A stretch of DNA of 64,000 bases, taken from the NCBI RefSeq assembly GCF_003609605.1, contig NZ_MCHY01000013.1, forward strand, positions 62,001 through 126,000, given 5' to 3'. The translations under genes were made by a program, and so were the position numbers. Below the pieces are notes generated by a model. It was not told the origin of the DNA, searched no databases, and saw only the letters and a program-made list of their open reading frames with translations. Shown piece by piece: positions 42,101 to 53,791 of the stretch; the first letter of the stretch is position 1; every line of letters starts with the position of its first letter. This DNA comes from Ammoniphilus oxalaticus (GTDB lineage: Bacteria > Bacillota > Bacilli > Aneurinibacillales > RAOX-1).

Positions 42101-43480
42101 CTATACCCTTAACTCTACCAACGCAACACACTCCACATGCATCGTTTGCGGAAACATATCAACGGGTTGAACTTCTTTCGTCACATATCCACCGTCTTCC
42201 AAAATCCGTAGATCCCGAGCTAACGTGCCGGGGTTGCACGATACGTAGACGATGCGTTGCGGCTTCATTTTGATCAGCGTATCTAACAGTTGTTGATCAC
42301 AGCCTTTGCGCGGCGGGTCCACAACAACGACGTCAGCGACAATGCCCTGCGCGTACCACCAAGGTATAATCTTCTCCGCCTCGCCAACGGCAAACTCCAC
42401 ATTGTCCATCGCATTCAAGCGCGCATTGCGCTTCGCGTCAGCAATCGCTTCTGGCACGATCTCAACTCCGTATACCTGTCTCGCTTTTTGCGCCAAAAAC
42501 AAAGAGATGGTGCCGATCCCACAGTAGGCGTCGATCACGGTTTCGGTTCCAGATAGATTGGCAAAAGCCAGCGCTTGATTGTAAAGGACTTCGGTTTGAA
42601 CGGGATTAACTTGGTAAAAGGAGCGAGCGGAGATTGCAAATTTTACGTTGCCGATGTAGTCGTGTATATGCGGTTCGCCCCAAATGACTTTCGTTCGTTC
42701 GCCCATAATCACATTCGTTTTCCGTTTATTTATATTGAGGACAATGCTTTTTAAGCCGTCCACTTCATTAATCAGTTGATTAACTAGCTTGTCTTTTTCT
42801 GGAAGTTTATCATCGTTGATGATCAAAACAACCATAATCTCCCCTGTTTGGAAGCCGACTCTCACAATGACATGGCGGAGCAGGCCTGTTCCCGTTTGCT
42901 CATCGTACGCTCGAATGCAAAGGGAGGTAGCCACTTCTTTTACCAACTCGATGATTTCATCACTTTTTTGATGCTGAATTAAGCACGATTCCATATTAAT
43001 AATTTGATGGCTGCGAGGGGCATAGAATCCAGCGACAAGCCCACCTTCTTCCTCGCCAAACGGCACCTGCGCCTTATTTCGATAACGCCACGGGTCCTCC
43101 ATTCCTACTGTCGGATGAACAACGGCGTGTTCTATTTTCCCGATGCGCCGCAAATTGTCCTCTACTAGTATCCTTTTCTGAGCTAGCTGTTCTTCATAAT
43201 TCAGATGCTGCAAAGCGCACCCGCCACACTGATCGAAAAGTGGACAATCGGGTTTAACGCGATGTTCGTTCGGTTGTAAAACCTCGAGCATTTTGGCAAA
43301 CCCATATTTTTTGCCTGTTTGCATCACTTGCGCTTTGATCCGTTCACCTGGCAATGCTTGCGGGATAAACAAGGTATAACCTTCAAACCTTCCCACACCC
43401 TGTCCATCGTGACTGAGGTCGGATACTATTAGTTCTATTTGTTCATTTTTTTTTACCGGAATCACTTGTTTTTTACTCAT
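42101..43480 (-). CDS. rlmD: 23S rRNA (uracil-5-)-methyltransferase, RlmD/RlmCD family
   Basis: SAM-dependent enzyme forming 5-methyluridine in 23S rRNA (YefA/RlmCD in B. subtilis). It has an N-terminal TRAM domain (residues 8-66), an iron-sulfur-type cysteine set CPLFDQCGGC near residue 79 with a later Cys in MESCLIQ, SAM motifs DAYCGIGTISLFLA and VDPPRKGC, and the catalytic Cys in SCNPGTLARDL near residue 414. It overlaps the dgkB stop by 4 bases. The order dgkB-rlmD is conserved in Bacillus. Confidence 0.93.
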   Translation of the reverse strand: MSKKQVIPVKKNEQIELIVSDLSHDGQGVGRFEGYTLFIPQALPGERIKAQVMQTGKKYGFAKMLEVLQPNEHRVKPDCPLFDQCGGCALQHLNYEEQLAQKRILVEDNLRRIGKIEHAVVHPTVGMEDPWRYRNKAQVPFGEEEGGLVAGFYAPRSHQIINMESCLIQHQKSDEIIELVKEVATSLCIRAYDEQTGTGLLRHVIVRVGFQTGEIMVVLIINDDKLPEKDKLVNQLINEVDGLKSIVLNINKRKTNVIMGERTKVIWGEPHIHDYIGNVKFAISARSFYQVNPVQTEVLYNQALAFANLSGTETVIDAYCGIGTISLFLAQKARQVYGVEIVPEAIADAKRNARLNAMDNVEFAVGEAEKIIPWWYAQGIVADVVVVDPPRKGCDQQLLDTLIKMKPQRIVYVSCNPGTLARDLRILEDGGYVTKEVQPVDMFPQTMHVECVALVELRV

Positions 43481-44379
43481 ATTTTCACCTGTTCCTGCGG
43501 CATGATCACTTCAATGTGTTGGGGTAAAACCGAAAAGCTCATCGGCAGTTGTCCGCCTAACTCCCCATCGAGGTTTAACATTACTTGTGAAGATGAAGTC
43601 ACCTTCAACTGTTTCGTTTGAAAATAAATTACCTGTGGATCTTTAATATGATCCCCTCTAATGACATTCGTCGCAATCCGAACTAGATCGGGCAGCGAAG
43701 TCTTTCGTAAAATAATACAGTCGAATAATCCATCTGTTAAATCCGCATGCGGCGCCACCTTTTCAAGACCGCCAACCGAATTGCTGTTTGAGATCAAAAA
43801 AAGTGTGATCTCTTCATCAATGATTTGCTCATCGGTTTCGATTCGCACCCGACTCGGACGAATAAAGGGAAGTTTCTCAATTCCTTTTATGTAATAAGCA
43901 AGCTGTCCCAACAGCGTCTTTAATCTCGTTGGCACTTCATAGGTTAAATCAGTTAAGGCTCCGCCACCAGCAATATTGATAAAATAACGATTGTTTATTT
44001 TACCAATGTCAACGGCGCGTGGTTGTCCTTCTATAATACTGCGACTAGCCCCGAGTACATTTCGCAAAGGCAGTCCCAACGCGCGCGCAAAGTCATTGGT
44101 TGTTCCCGCGGGAATGATGCCGAGCGGCGGACGGTTGTCTCTTTCAGCCATGCCATTAACGACTTCATGGAGTGTTCCATCTCCACCCGCGGCGATGATT
44201 AAATCAAAGTTTCGTTCAATTGCTAGCGATGCCGCTAGGGACGCATCCCCTGCTCCTTTTGTAGCGTGACAAGATGTTTCATAGCCGACCTGCTCAAATA
44301 GATCTAAAACCTCAGGCAATCTCCTTTGAAATTCTTCCCTACCCGATGAAGGATTATAAATTAAACGAGCGCGTTTCAT
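43477..44379 (-). CDS. dgkB: Diacylglycerol kinase DgkB
   Basis: Soluble lipid kinase (YerQ/DgkB) phosphorylating diacylglycerol released during lipoteichoic acid synthesis. Visible: NPSSG near residue 8, the nucleotide motif GGDGTLHEVVNG near residue 65, and GTTNDFARALGLP. Length 300 is typical when started at ATG 44379, which follows AAAGGTGATGAT; the frame opens 19 codons earlier. It overlaps rlmD by 4 bases. Confidence 0.93.
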   Translation of the reverse strand: MKRARLIYNPSSGREEFQRRLPEVLDLFEQVGYETSCHATKGAGDASLAASLAIERNFDLIIAAGGDGTLHEVVNGMAERDNRPPLGIIPAGTTNDFARALGLPLRNVLGASRSIIEGQPRAVDIGKINNRYFINIAGGGALTDLTYEVPTRLKTLLGQLAYYIKGIEKLPFIRPSRVRIETDEQIIDEEITLFLISNSNSVGGLEKVAPHADLTDGLFDCIILRKTSLPDLVRIATNVIRGDHIKDPQVIYFQTKQLKVTSSSQVMLNLDGELGGQLPMSFSVLPQHIEVIMPQEQVKI

Positions 44380-44449
44380 CTCTCTATCATCACCTTTATT
44401 GTCCGTCTCTCTCCATAATATCCTACCCAAAGGCAAGAAAGAAGTTGTA

Positions 44450-44502
44450 TATAAAAAATAGAGGGGAACTTTTGGAACCCATATCGAGTCCTCTCCCCTC
44501 TA
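44450..44502 (-). terminator. Terminator after gatB
   Basis: TAGAGGGGA / TCCCCTCTA stem (44459-44467 and 44494-44502) followed by T6 on the minus strand. Confidence 0.75.
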
Positions 44503-44517
44503 CTCTGTCAATTCATT

Positions 44518-45951
44518 TTATAGCTTGTCCAATTCATCTTTAAGCAACTGATTAACCATGCCGGGATTTGCTTTCCCTTTGGTCGCTCGCATCACTTGTC
44601 CCACTAAGAAACCGATCGCTTTGGTCTTGCCTTCTTTGTAGTCTTGAACCGATTGCGGATGGTTCGAAATCGCTTCAAGCGCTGCCTCGCGGATCGCACC
44701 TTCGTCGCTAATTTGAACCAATCCTTTTTCTTCGACGATCTGTTCAGGCGCTTTCCCCGTTTCCAACATTTCGCCAAACACGGTTTTAGCGATTTTCGTG
44801 CTGATCGTGCCTTTTTCAATGAGTTTGATCATTTCGGCAAAGGAAGCGGGTGTCATTTTAATGTTTTTTAATTCGATTTGTTCGGCGTTTAAATAGCCCA
44901 TTAAATCACCCATAATCCAATTGGACACTTGTCTCGCGTCAGCGCCCGTTTCCACGGATTGTTGGAAAAAGTCAGAGATATCCTTTGAACTTGTTAAAAT
45001 AGCCGCGTCCGTCTGTGACAATCCGTAATCTTCAACATATCGAGCTTGTCTCGCATCCGGAAGTTCAGGAATTGTCGTTTTAATTTCTTCAACCCAATCG
45101 CGACTAATTTCGAGATGAACGAGGTCCGGATCCGGGAAGTAGCGGTAATCGTTCGCTTCTTCTTTCCCTCGCATCGATAGTGTGCGGGCATTGGCGTCAT
45201 CCCAACGACGCGTTTCTTGAACGATCAGTTCCCCTTTGTTGAGTAACTCCGCTTGGCGAATTTGTTCATATTCAAGTCCACGTTGCACGTTTCGGAATGA
45301 GTTCATATTTTTAAGTTCCGCCTTTGTGCCAAATTCTGCTTGTCCAAATGGGCGCAAACTAATGTTGGCGTCGCAACGTAAGGAACCTTCCTCCATCCTT
45401 ACATCAGACACTTCACAATATTGCAGAATGGAACGAACTTTTTCTAAATAAGCGCGCGCTTCCTCGGGACTGCGCAGATCTGCTTCTGAAACAATTTCCA
45501 CCAGCGGCACACCAGAACGATTATAGTCAGCTAGCGTGGCGTCATCATAATCGGAGTGGATCAATTTCCCCGCGTCTTCCTCTAAGTGTAGACGGTTAAT
45601 CCGAATCCGTTTCGTTTCTCCATTTACGACAATATCAATCCAACCATTTTGACCGATCGGTTGATCTTGTTGCGAGATTTGATAAGCTTTCGGCAAGTCA
45701 GGGTAAAAATAGTTCTTGCGGTCAAATTTTGAAATTTCACCGATCTGACAATTTAGGGCAAGCGACGCTTTAATCGCAAACTCTACGGCTCGTTTATTAA
45801 GCAACGGCAATACGCCAGGATGACCTAAACAAATCGGACACGTATGTGTATTCGGCGGCGCCCCAAATTCAGTTGGACACCCACAGAAAATCTTCGTATT
45901 CGTTGATAACTCAGCATGCACTTCTAAACCGATAACCGTTTCGTAATTCAT
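44518..45951 (-). CDS. gatB: Aspartyl/glutamyl-tRNA amidotransferase subunit B
   Basis: Subunit B of GatCAB, which amidates Glu-tRNA-Gln (and Asp-tRNA-Asn), needed where GlnRS is absent. It has the GatB cradle with [33 protein letters not shown] and the [15 protein letters not shown] motif, then the helical and YqeY-like tail domain (about residues 330-477). 477 residues is the usual length. Third gene of gatC-gatA-gatB; a terminator follows. Confidence 0.97.
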   Translation of the reverse strand: MNYETVIGLEVHAELSTNTKIFCGCPTEFGAPPNTHTCPICLGHPGVLPLLNKRAVEFAIKASLALNCQIGEISKFDRKNYFYPDLPKAYQISQQDQPIGQNGWIDIVVNGETKRIRINRLHLEEDAGKLIHSDYDDATLADYNRSGVPLVEIVSEADLRSPEEARAYLEKVRSILQYCEVSDVRMEEGSLRCDANISLRPFGQAEFGTKAELKNMNSFRNVQRGLEYEQIRQAELLNKGELIVQETRRWDDANARTLSMRGKEEANDYRYFPDPDLVHLEISRDWVEEIKTTIPELPDARQARYVEDYGLSQTDAAILTSSKDISDFFQQSVETGADARQVSNWIMGDLMGYLNAEQIELKNIKMTPASFAEMIKLIEKGTISTKIAKTVFGEMLETGKAPEQIVEEKGLVQISDEGAIREAALEAISNHPQSVQDYKEGKTKAIGFLVGQVMRATKGKANPGMVNQLLKDELDKL

Positions 45952-45969
45952 ATTTTCTTTTCCCCCCTT

Positions 45970-47430
45970 TTACAGCTGCGGACGCGCTGAATGATGATCA
46001 GTCTGCTGTTCAAATGCGTGAGCGACGCGCAAGACTGTCGATTCGTCAAAGTGTTTACCCATAATTTGCAATCCAACAGGCAATCCGTCGTTCGTTAAAC
46101 CGCAAGGTACACTAATCGCAGGGATTCCCGCCAAATTAACTGGCGCCGTGCAGATGTCATTCAGATACATTTTTAATGGATCAGCGACTTTCTCCCCGAT
46201 CTTATAAGCCGTTGTCGGCGTTGTCGGTCCAATCAGCACATCATAATTAGCAAACAATTCGTCAAAATCTTGTTTGATCAACGTTCGAACTTGCTGGGCC
46301 TTTTTATAATAGGCGTCATAGTAACCCGAGCTAAGGGCATACGTTCCGAGCATAATTCGACGCTTCACTTCCGCTCCAAAACCTTGACTTCTCGTCTCTT
46401 TATACATCTGAATCAGGTCGTTTCCGCTTTCACTGCGCATCCCAAAGCGAACACCATCATAACGAGCAAGATTAGACGAAGCTTCCGATGGGCCCAAAAT
46501 ATAATAGGTAGGAACAGCATATTCCGTATGAGGCAAAGAAACTTCCTCGACGATCGCGCCCATCCCTTCCAACGTTTTTAATGCTTGTTGAATCTTGTCC
46601 TTAATTTCTTGGTCGACTCCTTCGCCAAGCAATTCTTTGGGCACGCCCACTTTGAGACCTTTCACATTCCCGTTTAAAGCAGAAATATAGTCGGGTACGT
46701 CCACGTCCGCGGATGTGGAATCATATGGATCATGAGCAGCCAAAACAGAAAGAAGATACGCCGCGTCCTCCACATTCTTCGTGATGGGTCCAATCGTATC
46801 CAATGATGAAGCATAAGAAATAAGGCCAAAACGAGAAACTAAGCCATAAGTTGGCTTTAATCCAACAACGCCACAATAAGCGGCTGGTTGTCGAATCGAT
46901 CCCCCTGTATCCGATCCAAGCGCAAAGAAAGCTTGACGGGCCGCGACTGCAGCTGCAGAACCGCCGCTCGATCCTCCGGGCACATATTCCTTATTCCATG
47001 GGTTCACCGTTACTTGGAAAGCTGAGTTTTCCGTTGAACCACCCATCCCGAACTCATCCATATTTGTTTTTCCGATTAAAATGGATTCGGAGGCGCAAAT
47101 TCGATCCATCACCGTCGCATTGTAAATCGGATCGTAGTTTTCTAACATTTTACTGCCCGCCGTTGTCGTGACATGTTCGGTTACAATGTTATCCTTCACG
47201 GCGATCGGCAAACCAAACAAGAGGCCTCGTTCTCCTTGCAGACTGCCTTGCTCATCTAATTGTTTCGCCTTTTGTTTCGCTTGTTCTTCATTCAGCGTCA
47301 AAAAGGCTTTTAATTGATCGTCTGTTTGTTTAATTCTTTGAAAAGAGGCATCGATCAATTCTGAAACAGACACTTGCTTTTGCTCTAACGCATTATGTAG
47401 TTCCGTAATCTTCTTATCAAAAATGGACAT
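45970..47430 (-). CDS. gatA: Aspartyl/glutamyl-tRNA amidotransferase subunit A
   Basis: Amidase-signature glutaminase subunit of GatCAB. The Ser-cisSer-Lys triad is in place: Lys in AVKDNIVT near residue 79 and the Gly/Ser loop [14 protein letters not shown] near residue 150, with [17 protein letters not shown] downstream. 486 residues is normal. It follows gatC by 13 bases and precedes gatB by 18. Confidence 0.97.
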   Translation of the reverse strand: MSIFDKKITELHNALEQKQVSVSELIDASFQRIKQTDDQLKAFLTLNEEQAKQKAKQLDEQGSLQGERGLLFGLPIAVKDNIVTEHVTTTAGSKMLENYDPIYNATVMDRICASESILIGKTNMDEFGMGGSTENSAFQVTVNPWNKEYVPGGSSGGSAAAVAARQAFFALGSDTGGSIRQPAAYCGVVGLKPTYGLVSRFGLISYASSLDTIGPITKNVEDAAYLLSVLAAHDPYDSTSADVDVPDYISALNGNVKGLKVGVPKELLGEGVDQEIKDKIQQALKTLEGMGAIVEEVSLPHTEYAVPTYYILGPSEASSNLARYDGVRFGMRSESGNDLIQMYKETRSQGFGAEVKRRIMLGTYALSSGYYDAYYKKAQQVRTLIKQDFDELFANYDVLIGPTTPTTAYKIGEKVADPLKMYLNDICTAPVNLAGIPAISVPCGLTNDGLPVGLQIMGKHFDESTVLRVAHAFEQQTDHHSARPQL

Positions 47431-47443
47431 CCCCGCGCCTCCT

Positions 47444-47737
47444 CTATTCTTCCATTACCGCTGGAACTTTAAAATGTCCTTCATCATGATCCGGGGCATT
47501 TTTCAATGCTTCCTCACGCTTGACAGAAGGTCTGTTTTCATCTTCCCTCATCACATTGTAGATCGGCATGACATGACTCGTCGGTTCCACGTTAGTTGTG
47601 TCCACATCTTTAAGCTTTTCAAAGAAAGTTAAAATATCATTCAGCTGGATCGTGTACTTTTCTGCTTCCTCATCGGAAAGATTCAGTCGCGCAAGATCAG
47701 CAACATGCTCCACTTGCTCTTTGGTAATCCCGCTCAT
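47444..47737 (-). CDS. gatC: Aspartyl/glutamyl-tRNA amidotransferase subunit C
   Basis: A 97-residue subunit with two N-terminal helices ([31 protein letters not shown]) and the extended belt that holds GatA and GatB together ([21 protein letters not shown]). First gene of the gat operon; GGAGGTGG precedes ATG 47737. Confidence 0.96.
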   Translation of the reverse strand: MSGITKEQVEHVADLARLNLSDEEAEKYTIQLNDILTFFEKLKDVDTTNVEPTSHVMPIYNVMREDENRPSVKREEALKNAPDHDEGHFKVPAVMEE

Positions 47738-47784
47738 TTCCGTCCACCTCCATTAATTAACACCAATCTAAATCATACCAAATA

Positions 47785-47812
47785 GTAAAGGGCCTCGCAA
47801 TTAGACGAAGCC
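47785..47812 (-). terminator. Terminator after the YbjQ-like gene
   Basis: GGGCTTCG / CGAGGCCC stem with an 8-base loop followed by a T-rich stretch on the minus strand. Confidence 0.6.
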
Positions 47813-47821
47813 CGCGTTCCA

Positions 47822-48136
47822 TTACTTAATTTTTACAGCGGTTCCCGTAGCGATGACCATCATCATTCCTTCACGCAACGTTTCAAAGTCGAGATCAATC
47901 CCGATTACCGCATTGGCCCCAAACCGCTTCGCTTTTTCTTCCAGCTCACGTAAAGCCACTTCGCGTCCTTCAGATAATTTAGTCTCATACGCTCCGCTTC
48001 TGCCGCCGATAAAATCCGTAATCCCCGCTAAAAAATCCCGAACCACATTCGCTCCCAAGATTACTTCACTGGAAACGACAGAAATATAGGTTTCAACTTC
48101 CCTACCTTGCACCGTGCTTGTCGTTGTCATTAACAC
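47822..48136 (-). CDS. YbjQ/UPF0145 family protein
   Basis: A 104-residue DUF74/YbjQ protein forming pentamers in the family: SVVSSEVILGANVVRDFLAGITDFIGGRSG (split here by motif), LREL..AKRFGANAVIGIDLDFETL and ATGTAV at the end. Some members were annotated as heavy-metal binding, but no clear metal-binding Cys or His occurs here. Function unknown. Single gene between tagO and the gat operon. Confidence 0.88.
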   Translation of the reverse strand: MLMTTTSTVQGREVETYISVVSSEVILGANVVRDFLAGITDFIGGRSGAYETKLSEGREVALRELEEKAKRFGANAVIGIDLDFETLREGMMMVIATGTAVKIK

Positions 48137-48200
48137 GCGACTTTCCCCTCTCTGTATAGGCTAACCTTTTTTACGTTAGTTCCAACGAATAGGTTTCGTT

Positions 48201-49154
48201 TTAACTGGAAAATAGGTACAACGCTAATGAGAGGATAGAAAAACCAATCCCAATCGCGTAAATAACTAGCACGGCCTGTGTTTGCGTTAAGCCCGTTTTT
48301 AATAAGCGGTGGTGAACGTGTCGCTTGTCCGCGTGATAAATGGGAATTCCCGCCCGTAACCGAGCGAAAACGACTTGAATCGTATCGAAAAAAGGCACGC
48401 CAAACGCTAAAATGGTGACTAAAAAGGTGACAGCTGTCGCGCTTTTCATCGCTCCGTATAAAGACGTGACCCCGATCGCATATCCTAAAAACATCGAACC
48501 GGCATCACCTAAAAAAATGGTTGCAGGATGAAAATTATGTCTGAGAAAAGCGAGGCTACCGCCGATTAAAATCACCGCAAGGACGGCGACATCGGCTTGT
48601 TGCCGCAGTATCGCGATCGTAAATAACGTCAGCGAAGAAATCACCGTAATCCCGCCGGCTAACCCATCCATCCCATCTAGAAAATTAATCATATTGACAA
48701 AAGCAACGATCCAAATGACCGTCGCTATAAATGCAAGCCAATTGGGAAACAGGTACAACCCCTCTTCCGTCCAAAACTGTCTAATTCCGAAAAAACGGAT
48801 ACCAATCATATAAACAAGAGCCGCGCTTGCCACTTGACCGATTAATTTCGCCCAAGCGGGAAAGTCTTGTCCTTTTGATTTGTACCAATCATCAACCAAT
48901 CCAATCAACAACAAAATGAATCCGCCCCAACTTAATGCGATATGAAGCGGCGTGATGTCAAAAAACAAAAACAAAGTAACATTGGTTCCGAGATAAATAG
49001 CCAGCCCACCCGATAACGGGATCGGACGACTATGGATTTTGCGGGAATTCGGTCGATCCACGACTCCCAATCGCTCAGCCCATCTTTTGGTCACTGGAAT
49101 TAACAGATACACGGCTATAAACGTAAAAAGGGAAACGACTACATACGAAATCAT
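48201..49154 (-). CDS. tagO: Undecaprenyl-phosphate N-acetylglucosaminyl-1-phosphate transferase (TagO/WecA type)
   Basis: Integral membrane enzyme of about eleven helices that starts wall teichoic acid or other glycopolymer synthesis by loading GlcNAc-1-P onto undecaprenyl phosphate. Family motifs: DRPNSRKIHSRPIPLSGG, GLVDDWYKSKG, NFLDGMDGLAGG, FLGDAGSMFLG and the cytosolic HADKRHVHHRLL loop. ATG 49154 follows AAAAGGGCG and gives 317 residues; the frame extends 76 codons upstream into rocA without support. A wall-polymer gene placed in this locus is an unusual neighbour. Confidence 0.92.
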   Translation of the reverse strand: MISYVVVSLFTFIAVYLLIPVTKRWAERLGVVDRPNSRKIHSRPIPLSGGLAIYLGTNVTLFLFFDITPLHIALSWGGFILLLIGLVDDWYKSKGQDFPAWAKLIGQVASAALVYMIGIRFFGIRQFWTEEGLYLFPNWLAFIATVIWIVAFVNMINFLDGMDGLAGGITVISSLTLFTIAILRQQADVAVLAVILIGGSLAFLRHNFHPATIFLGDAGSMFLGYAIGVTSLYGAMKSATAVTFLVTILAFGVPFFDTIQVVFARLRAGIPIYHADKRHVHHRLLKTGLTQTQAVLVIYAIGIGFSILSLALYLFSS

Positions 49155-49205
49155 ACTATACCGCGCCCTTTTAGATTTATTATTCGTGTTTAGTGTGACC
49201 AAAAA

Positions 49206-49250
49206 AAATAAAAAGAATCGCCTTTCCTCAATTTGGAGGTCAGACGATTC
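49206..49250 (-). terminator. Terminator after rocA
   Basis: CGAATCG / CGATTC outer stem with CCTC / GAGG inner stem, then a T-rich run on the minus strand. Confidence 0.6.
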
Positions 49251-49269
49251 GATGGCCAGCCTGTATCGA

Positions 49270-50817
49270 TTAAAGCCTTTCAGAAACAAGTTTTGCTTGT
49301 GTAAAGAGGGATAAGTAGTCAGGGCCGCCCGCTTTTGAGTTTGTCCCTGACATATTAAATCCGCCAAATGGGTGAACGCCAACGATCGCTCCCGTGCACT
49401 TCCGATTAAAATACAAATTTCCGGTGTGGAACGATTCCCTCGCTTTTTCTAAGTGTACTCGATTGGTTGAATACACAGATCCTGTCAATCCATATTCTGT
49501 CTGGTTGGCAATTTCTAAAGCATGGTCAAAATCGCGAGCTTTTGTAAAGGCAACGACAGGTCCAAATATTTCTTCTTGCATGATCCTCGCTTTAGGGTGG
49601 ACATCGGAAAAGACCGTCGGTTGAATGAAATATCCTGGACCGTCTCCACGCTTGCCACCTGTGACTAACACGCCTTCCTTCTTCCCGATCTCAATATAGT
49701 CCAGCGTTTTTTGATACGCTTGCTGATCTATCACAGGCCCCGTATAAAAGGTGGGGTCTTGGGGGTCACCGACGGTTAGTTGTTCAGTCAATGCCGTCAC
49801 CCTATCCAAAACTTGATCGTACACATCCTGATGGATGATTGCCCGCGAACATGCCGAGCACTTTTGACCAGAAAATCCAAACGCAGACGTAACAATGCCT
49901 TGCGCCGCTAACTCCAAATCAGCCTCTTTATCTACAACGATCGCATCTTTTCCACCCATTTCAGCGATAAAACGTTTCATCCACTTTTGTCCTGACTGGA
50001 CCTTGGCCGCTCGTTCATGGATCCGCAATCCAACTTCCCGTGACCCCGTAAAACTGATAAATCGTGTTAACGGATGGTCCACTAAGTAGTCACCAATTTC
50101 CGAACCTTGCCCAGGCAAGTAGTTAACCACTCCCGCGGGCACACCCGCCTCCTCCAAAACTTCCATAAACTTTGCGGCAATGATCGGTGTGGCGCTTGCT
50201 GGCTTCAGCACGACCGTATTCCCTGCTACTAGGGCGGCAGTCGTCATCCCAACCATAATCGCTAACGGAAAATTCCATGGCGGTATGACAATTCCAACGC
50301 CTAGCGGAATATAGTAGAGCTCATTGTCTTCACCCGCAAGCCGTGTCAACGGTTGACGTTCCGCTAGACGCAACATTTGCCTGGCGTAGTATTCCATAAA
50401 ATCAATCGCTTCCGCTGTATCCGCGTCCGCTTCCGGCCAACTTTTCCCCGCTTCAACTGTCAACCACGCGGAAAATTCATGTTTTCGCCTTCTTAAAATC
50501 GCCGCCGCTTTAAACAAATAGCGCGCCCGTTGTTCAGGCGCAACGGACTTCCAACTTTCAAACGTCTTTGCCGCTGTTTGGATCGCTTTTTCAGCAAGAG
50601 CCACATCCGCTTTTGCGACAACGCCTATCACTTGATCTGTGTTCGCCGGGTTGATCGAGACAATCTTATTTTCCGTTCTGATTCTCTCTCCATCAATAAT
50701 CAACTCATAATCCTTGCCAAGTTGCTGTTGAACATGGAGCAACGCTTGTTTGTATTCCAATTGTTGTTGTTCGTTTGTAAAATCGGTAAACGGTTCAGGA
50801 CGAAACGGCGTTACCAA
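49270..50817 (-). CDS. rocA: L-glutamate gamma-semialdehyde (P5C) dehydrogenase
   Basis: NAD-dependent aldehyde dehydrogenase converting pyrroline-5-carboxylate to glutamate, the second step of proline (and arginine) breakdown. The 515-residue length equals B. subtilis RocA. Motifs: [26 protein letters not shown] with the catalytic Glu and [16 protein letters not shown] with the catalytic Cys, then [11 protein letters not shown] 50817 follows GGGGGGATTTT. It supplies the step after proline dehydrogenase encoded at 14258-15175. Confidence 0.95.
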   Translation of the reverse strand: MVTPFRPEPFTDFTNEQQQLEYKQALLHVQQQLGKDYELIIDGERIRTENKIVSINPANTDQVIGVVAKADVALAEKAIQTAAKTFESWKSVAPEQRARYLFKAAAILRRRKHEFSAWLTVEAGKSWPEADADTAEAIDFMEYYARQMLRLAERQPLTRLAGEDNELYYIPLGVGIVIPPWNFPLAIMVGMTTAALVAGNTVVLKPASATPIIAAKFMEVLEEAGVPAGVVNYLPGQGSEIGDYLVDHPLTRFISFTGSREVGLRIHERAAKVQSGQKWMKRFIAEMGGKDAIVVDKEADLELAAQGIVTSAFGFSGQKCSACSRAIIHQDVYDQVLDRVTALTEQLTVGDPQDPTFYTGPVIDQQAYQKTLDYIEIGKKEGVLVTGGKRGDGPGYFIQPTVFSDVHPKARIMQEEIFGPVVAFTKARDFDHALEIANQTEYGLTGSVYSTNRVHLEKARESFHTGNLYFNRKCTGAIVGVHPFGGFNMSGTNSKAGGPDYLSLFTQAKLVSERL

Positions 50818-51268
50818 ATAAAATCCCCCCTCATCGTACTCACGATCGCCAAACGCGATAAAGCGTGACGCATGCTTTTTTTCAACGCTGTTATCATTTT
50901 ATTCGGAATCATGCCGAACATGCCTTTCTTACGCAACGCAAAAGGATAAGGATGGTTTTGAACAGAGGGGTGGTAAAGAGCAGATGAAGATATTAAAGCG
51001 GGGCGAGTATAGGAATTTAGAGATATAAAAGATTTAATTGCGGATTTGGAAAGTGATGACGAGTAGATGAACACTCCCAAACGTTGGTGTTTGATGTTTG
51101 AAGAGCGCGGTTATCAATTTATGAAAAACGAGCATAATTAACTAACGTTTCGCGCTCATGTGTCTATCGCGGGACTTCAAATTGTCAAAAATTGTTCAAA
51201 AAAGCAGGATGTCAAACTGTGCCATTTTGAAAAAAGATGTCGCGAGAAAACCAAGGCTTCTAGTTCTA
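50818..51268. other. Gene-poor DNA with an antitoxin-like remnant
   Basis: No intact gene was supported. On the plus strand 50985-51073 reads ADEDIKAGRV, a stop, then EFRDIKDLIADLESDDE and a stop, like the C-terminus of a RelB/Phd-type antitoxin broken by a stop codon. The rest shows nothing recognised. Confidence 0.3.
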
Positions 51269-51556
51269 CTACAGTAATATATAAACTATAATTGCAACAA
51301 CTAGGTTAGGGATACCAATAAGAAATAATTTTCTAAATAAAGCATGCCGTCTTCTCGTTTCCTCGTTTGATTCATTTGAAAAATTGGCTCTATTTCTATC
51401 CCCACTGATAAACGCGCCTGATAATAGCCCAGCCGCAAATAAAAATAAGCCACCTACACCTCCGCCAATTCGATAAATAATACCCCAGTCTTGAAGTAAA
51501 AAAGACGCTATAGATGTGCATAACAGGATACTTAATCCTATTCCAATTGATTTCAT
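51269..51556 (-). CDS. DUF5316-like membrane protein
   Basis: A 95-residue membrane protein with three helices (about residues 3-20, 28-48 and 75-94). IYRIGGGVGGLFLFAAGLLSGAFISGDR followed by a polar Arg/Glu-rich loop and LFLIGIPNLVVAIIVY resembles DUF5316 of Bacillus. GGAGAT precedes ATG. Function unknown. Confidence 0.7.
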   Translation of the reverse strand: MKSIGIGLSILLCTSIASFLLQDWGIIYRIGGGVGGLFLFAAGLLSGAFISGDRNRANFSNESNEETRRRHALFRKLFLIGIPNLVVAIIVYILL

Positions 51557-51629
51557 TTTAATCTCCTATTTTAACAAAAAGTCATTAAATTTATATCTGA
51601 AAATACATACATTGCTAATCTTCATATCT

Positions 51630-51698
51630 TAACAAAACAAGGCATTAACATCGAACATCATCTTAAAAAGATAAGTTAATTGTTAATGCCCTTGTCAA
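51630..51698 (-). terminator. Hairpin downstream of ligA
   Basis: ACAAGGGCATTAAC / GTTAATGCCTTGT with a one-base bulge and a T-rich tail on the minus strand; the long loop makes it only moderately convincing. Confidence 0.45.
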
Positions 51699-51779
51699 TT
51701 TTATTTATCCAGTTTTGTTAACAGATTGCGCCATAGGAGGGAGTAACGATGCCATCGTTTGTTCGGCCCTCGGCATCAT

Positions 51780-53780
<2,001 letters not shown>

Positions 53781-53791
53781 CTATCTTCTCC

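Noticed and set aside
50811-51080. 89-codon minus-strand frame ahead of rocA
   Set aside because: Ser/Lys-rich low-complexity translation without ribosome site, overlapping the antitoxin-like remnant on the other strand.
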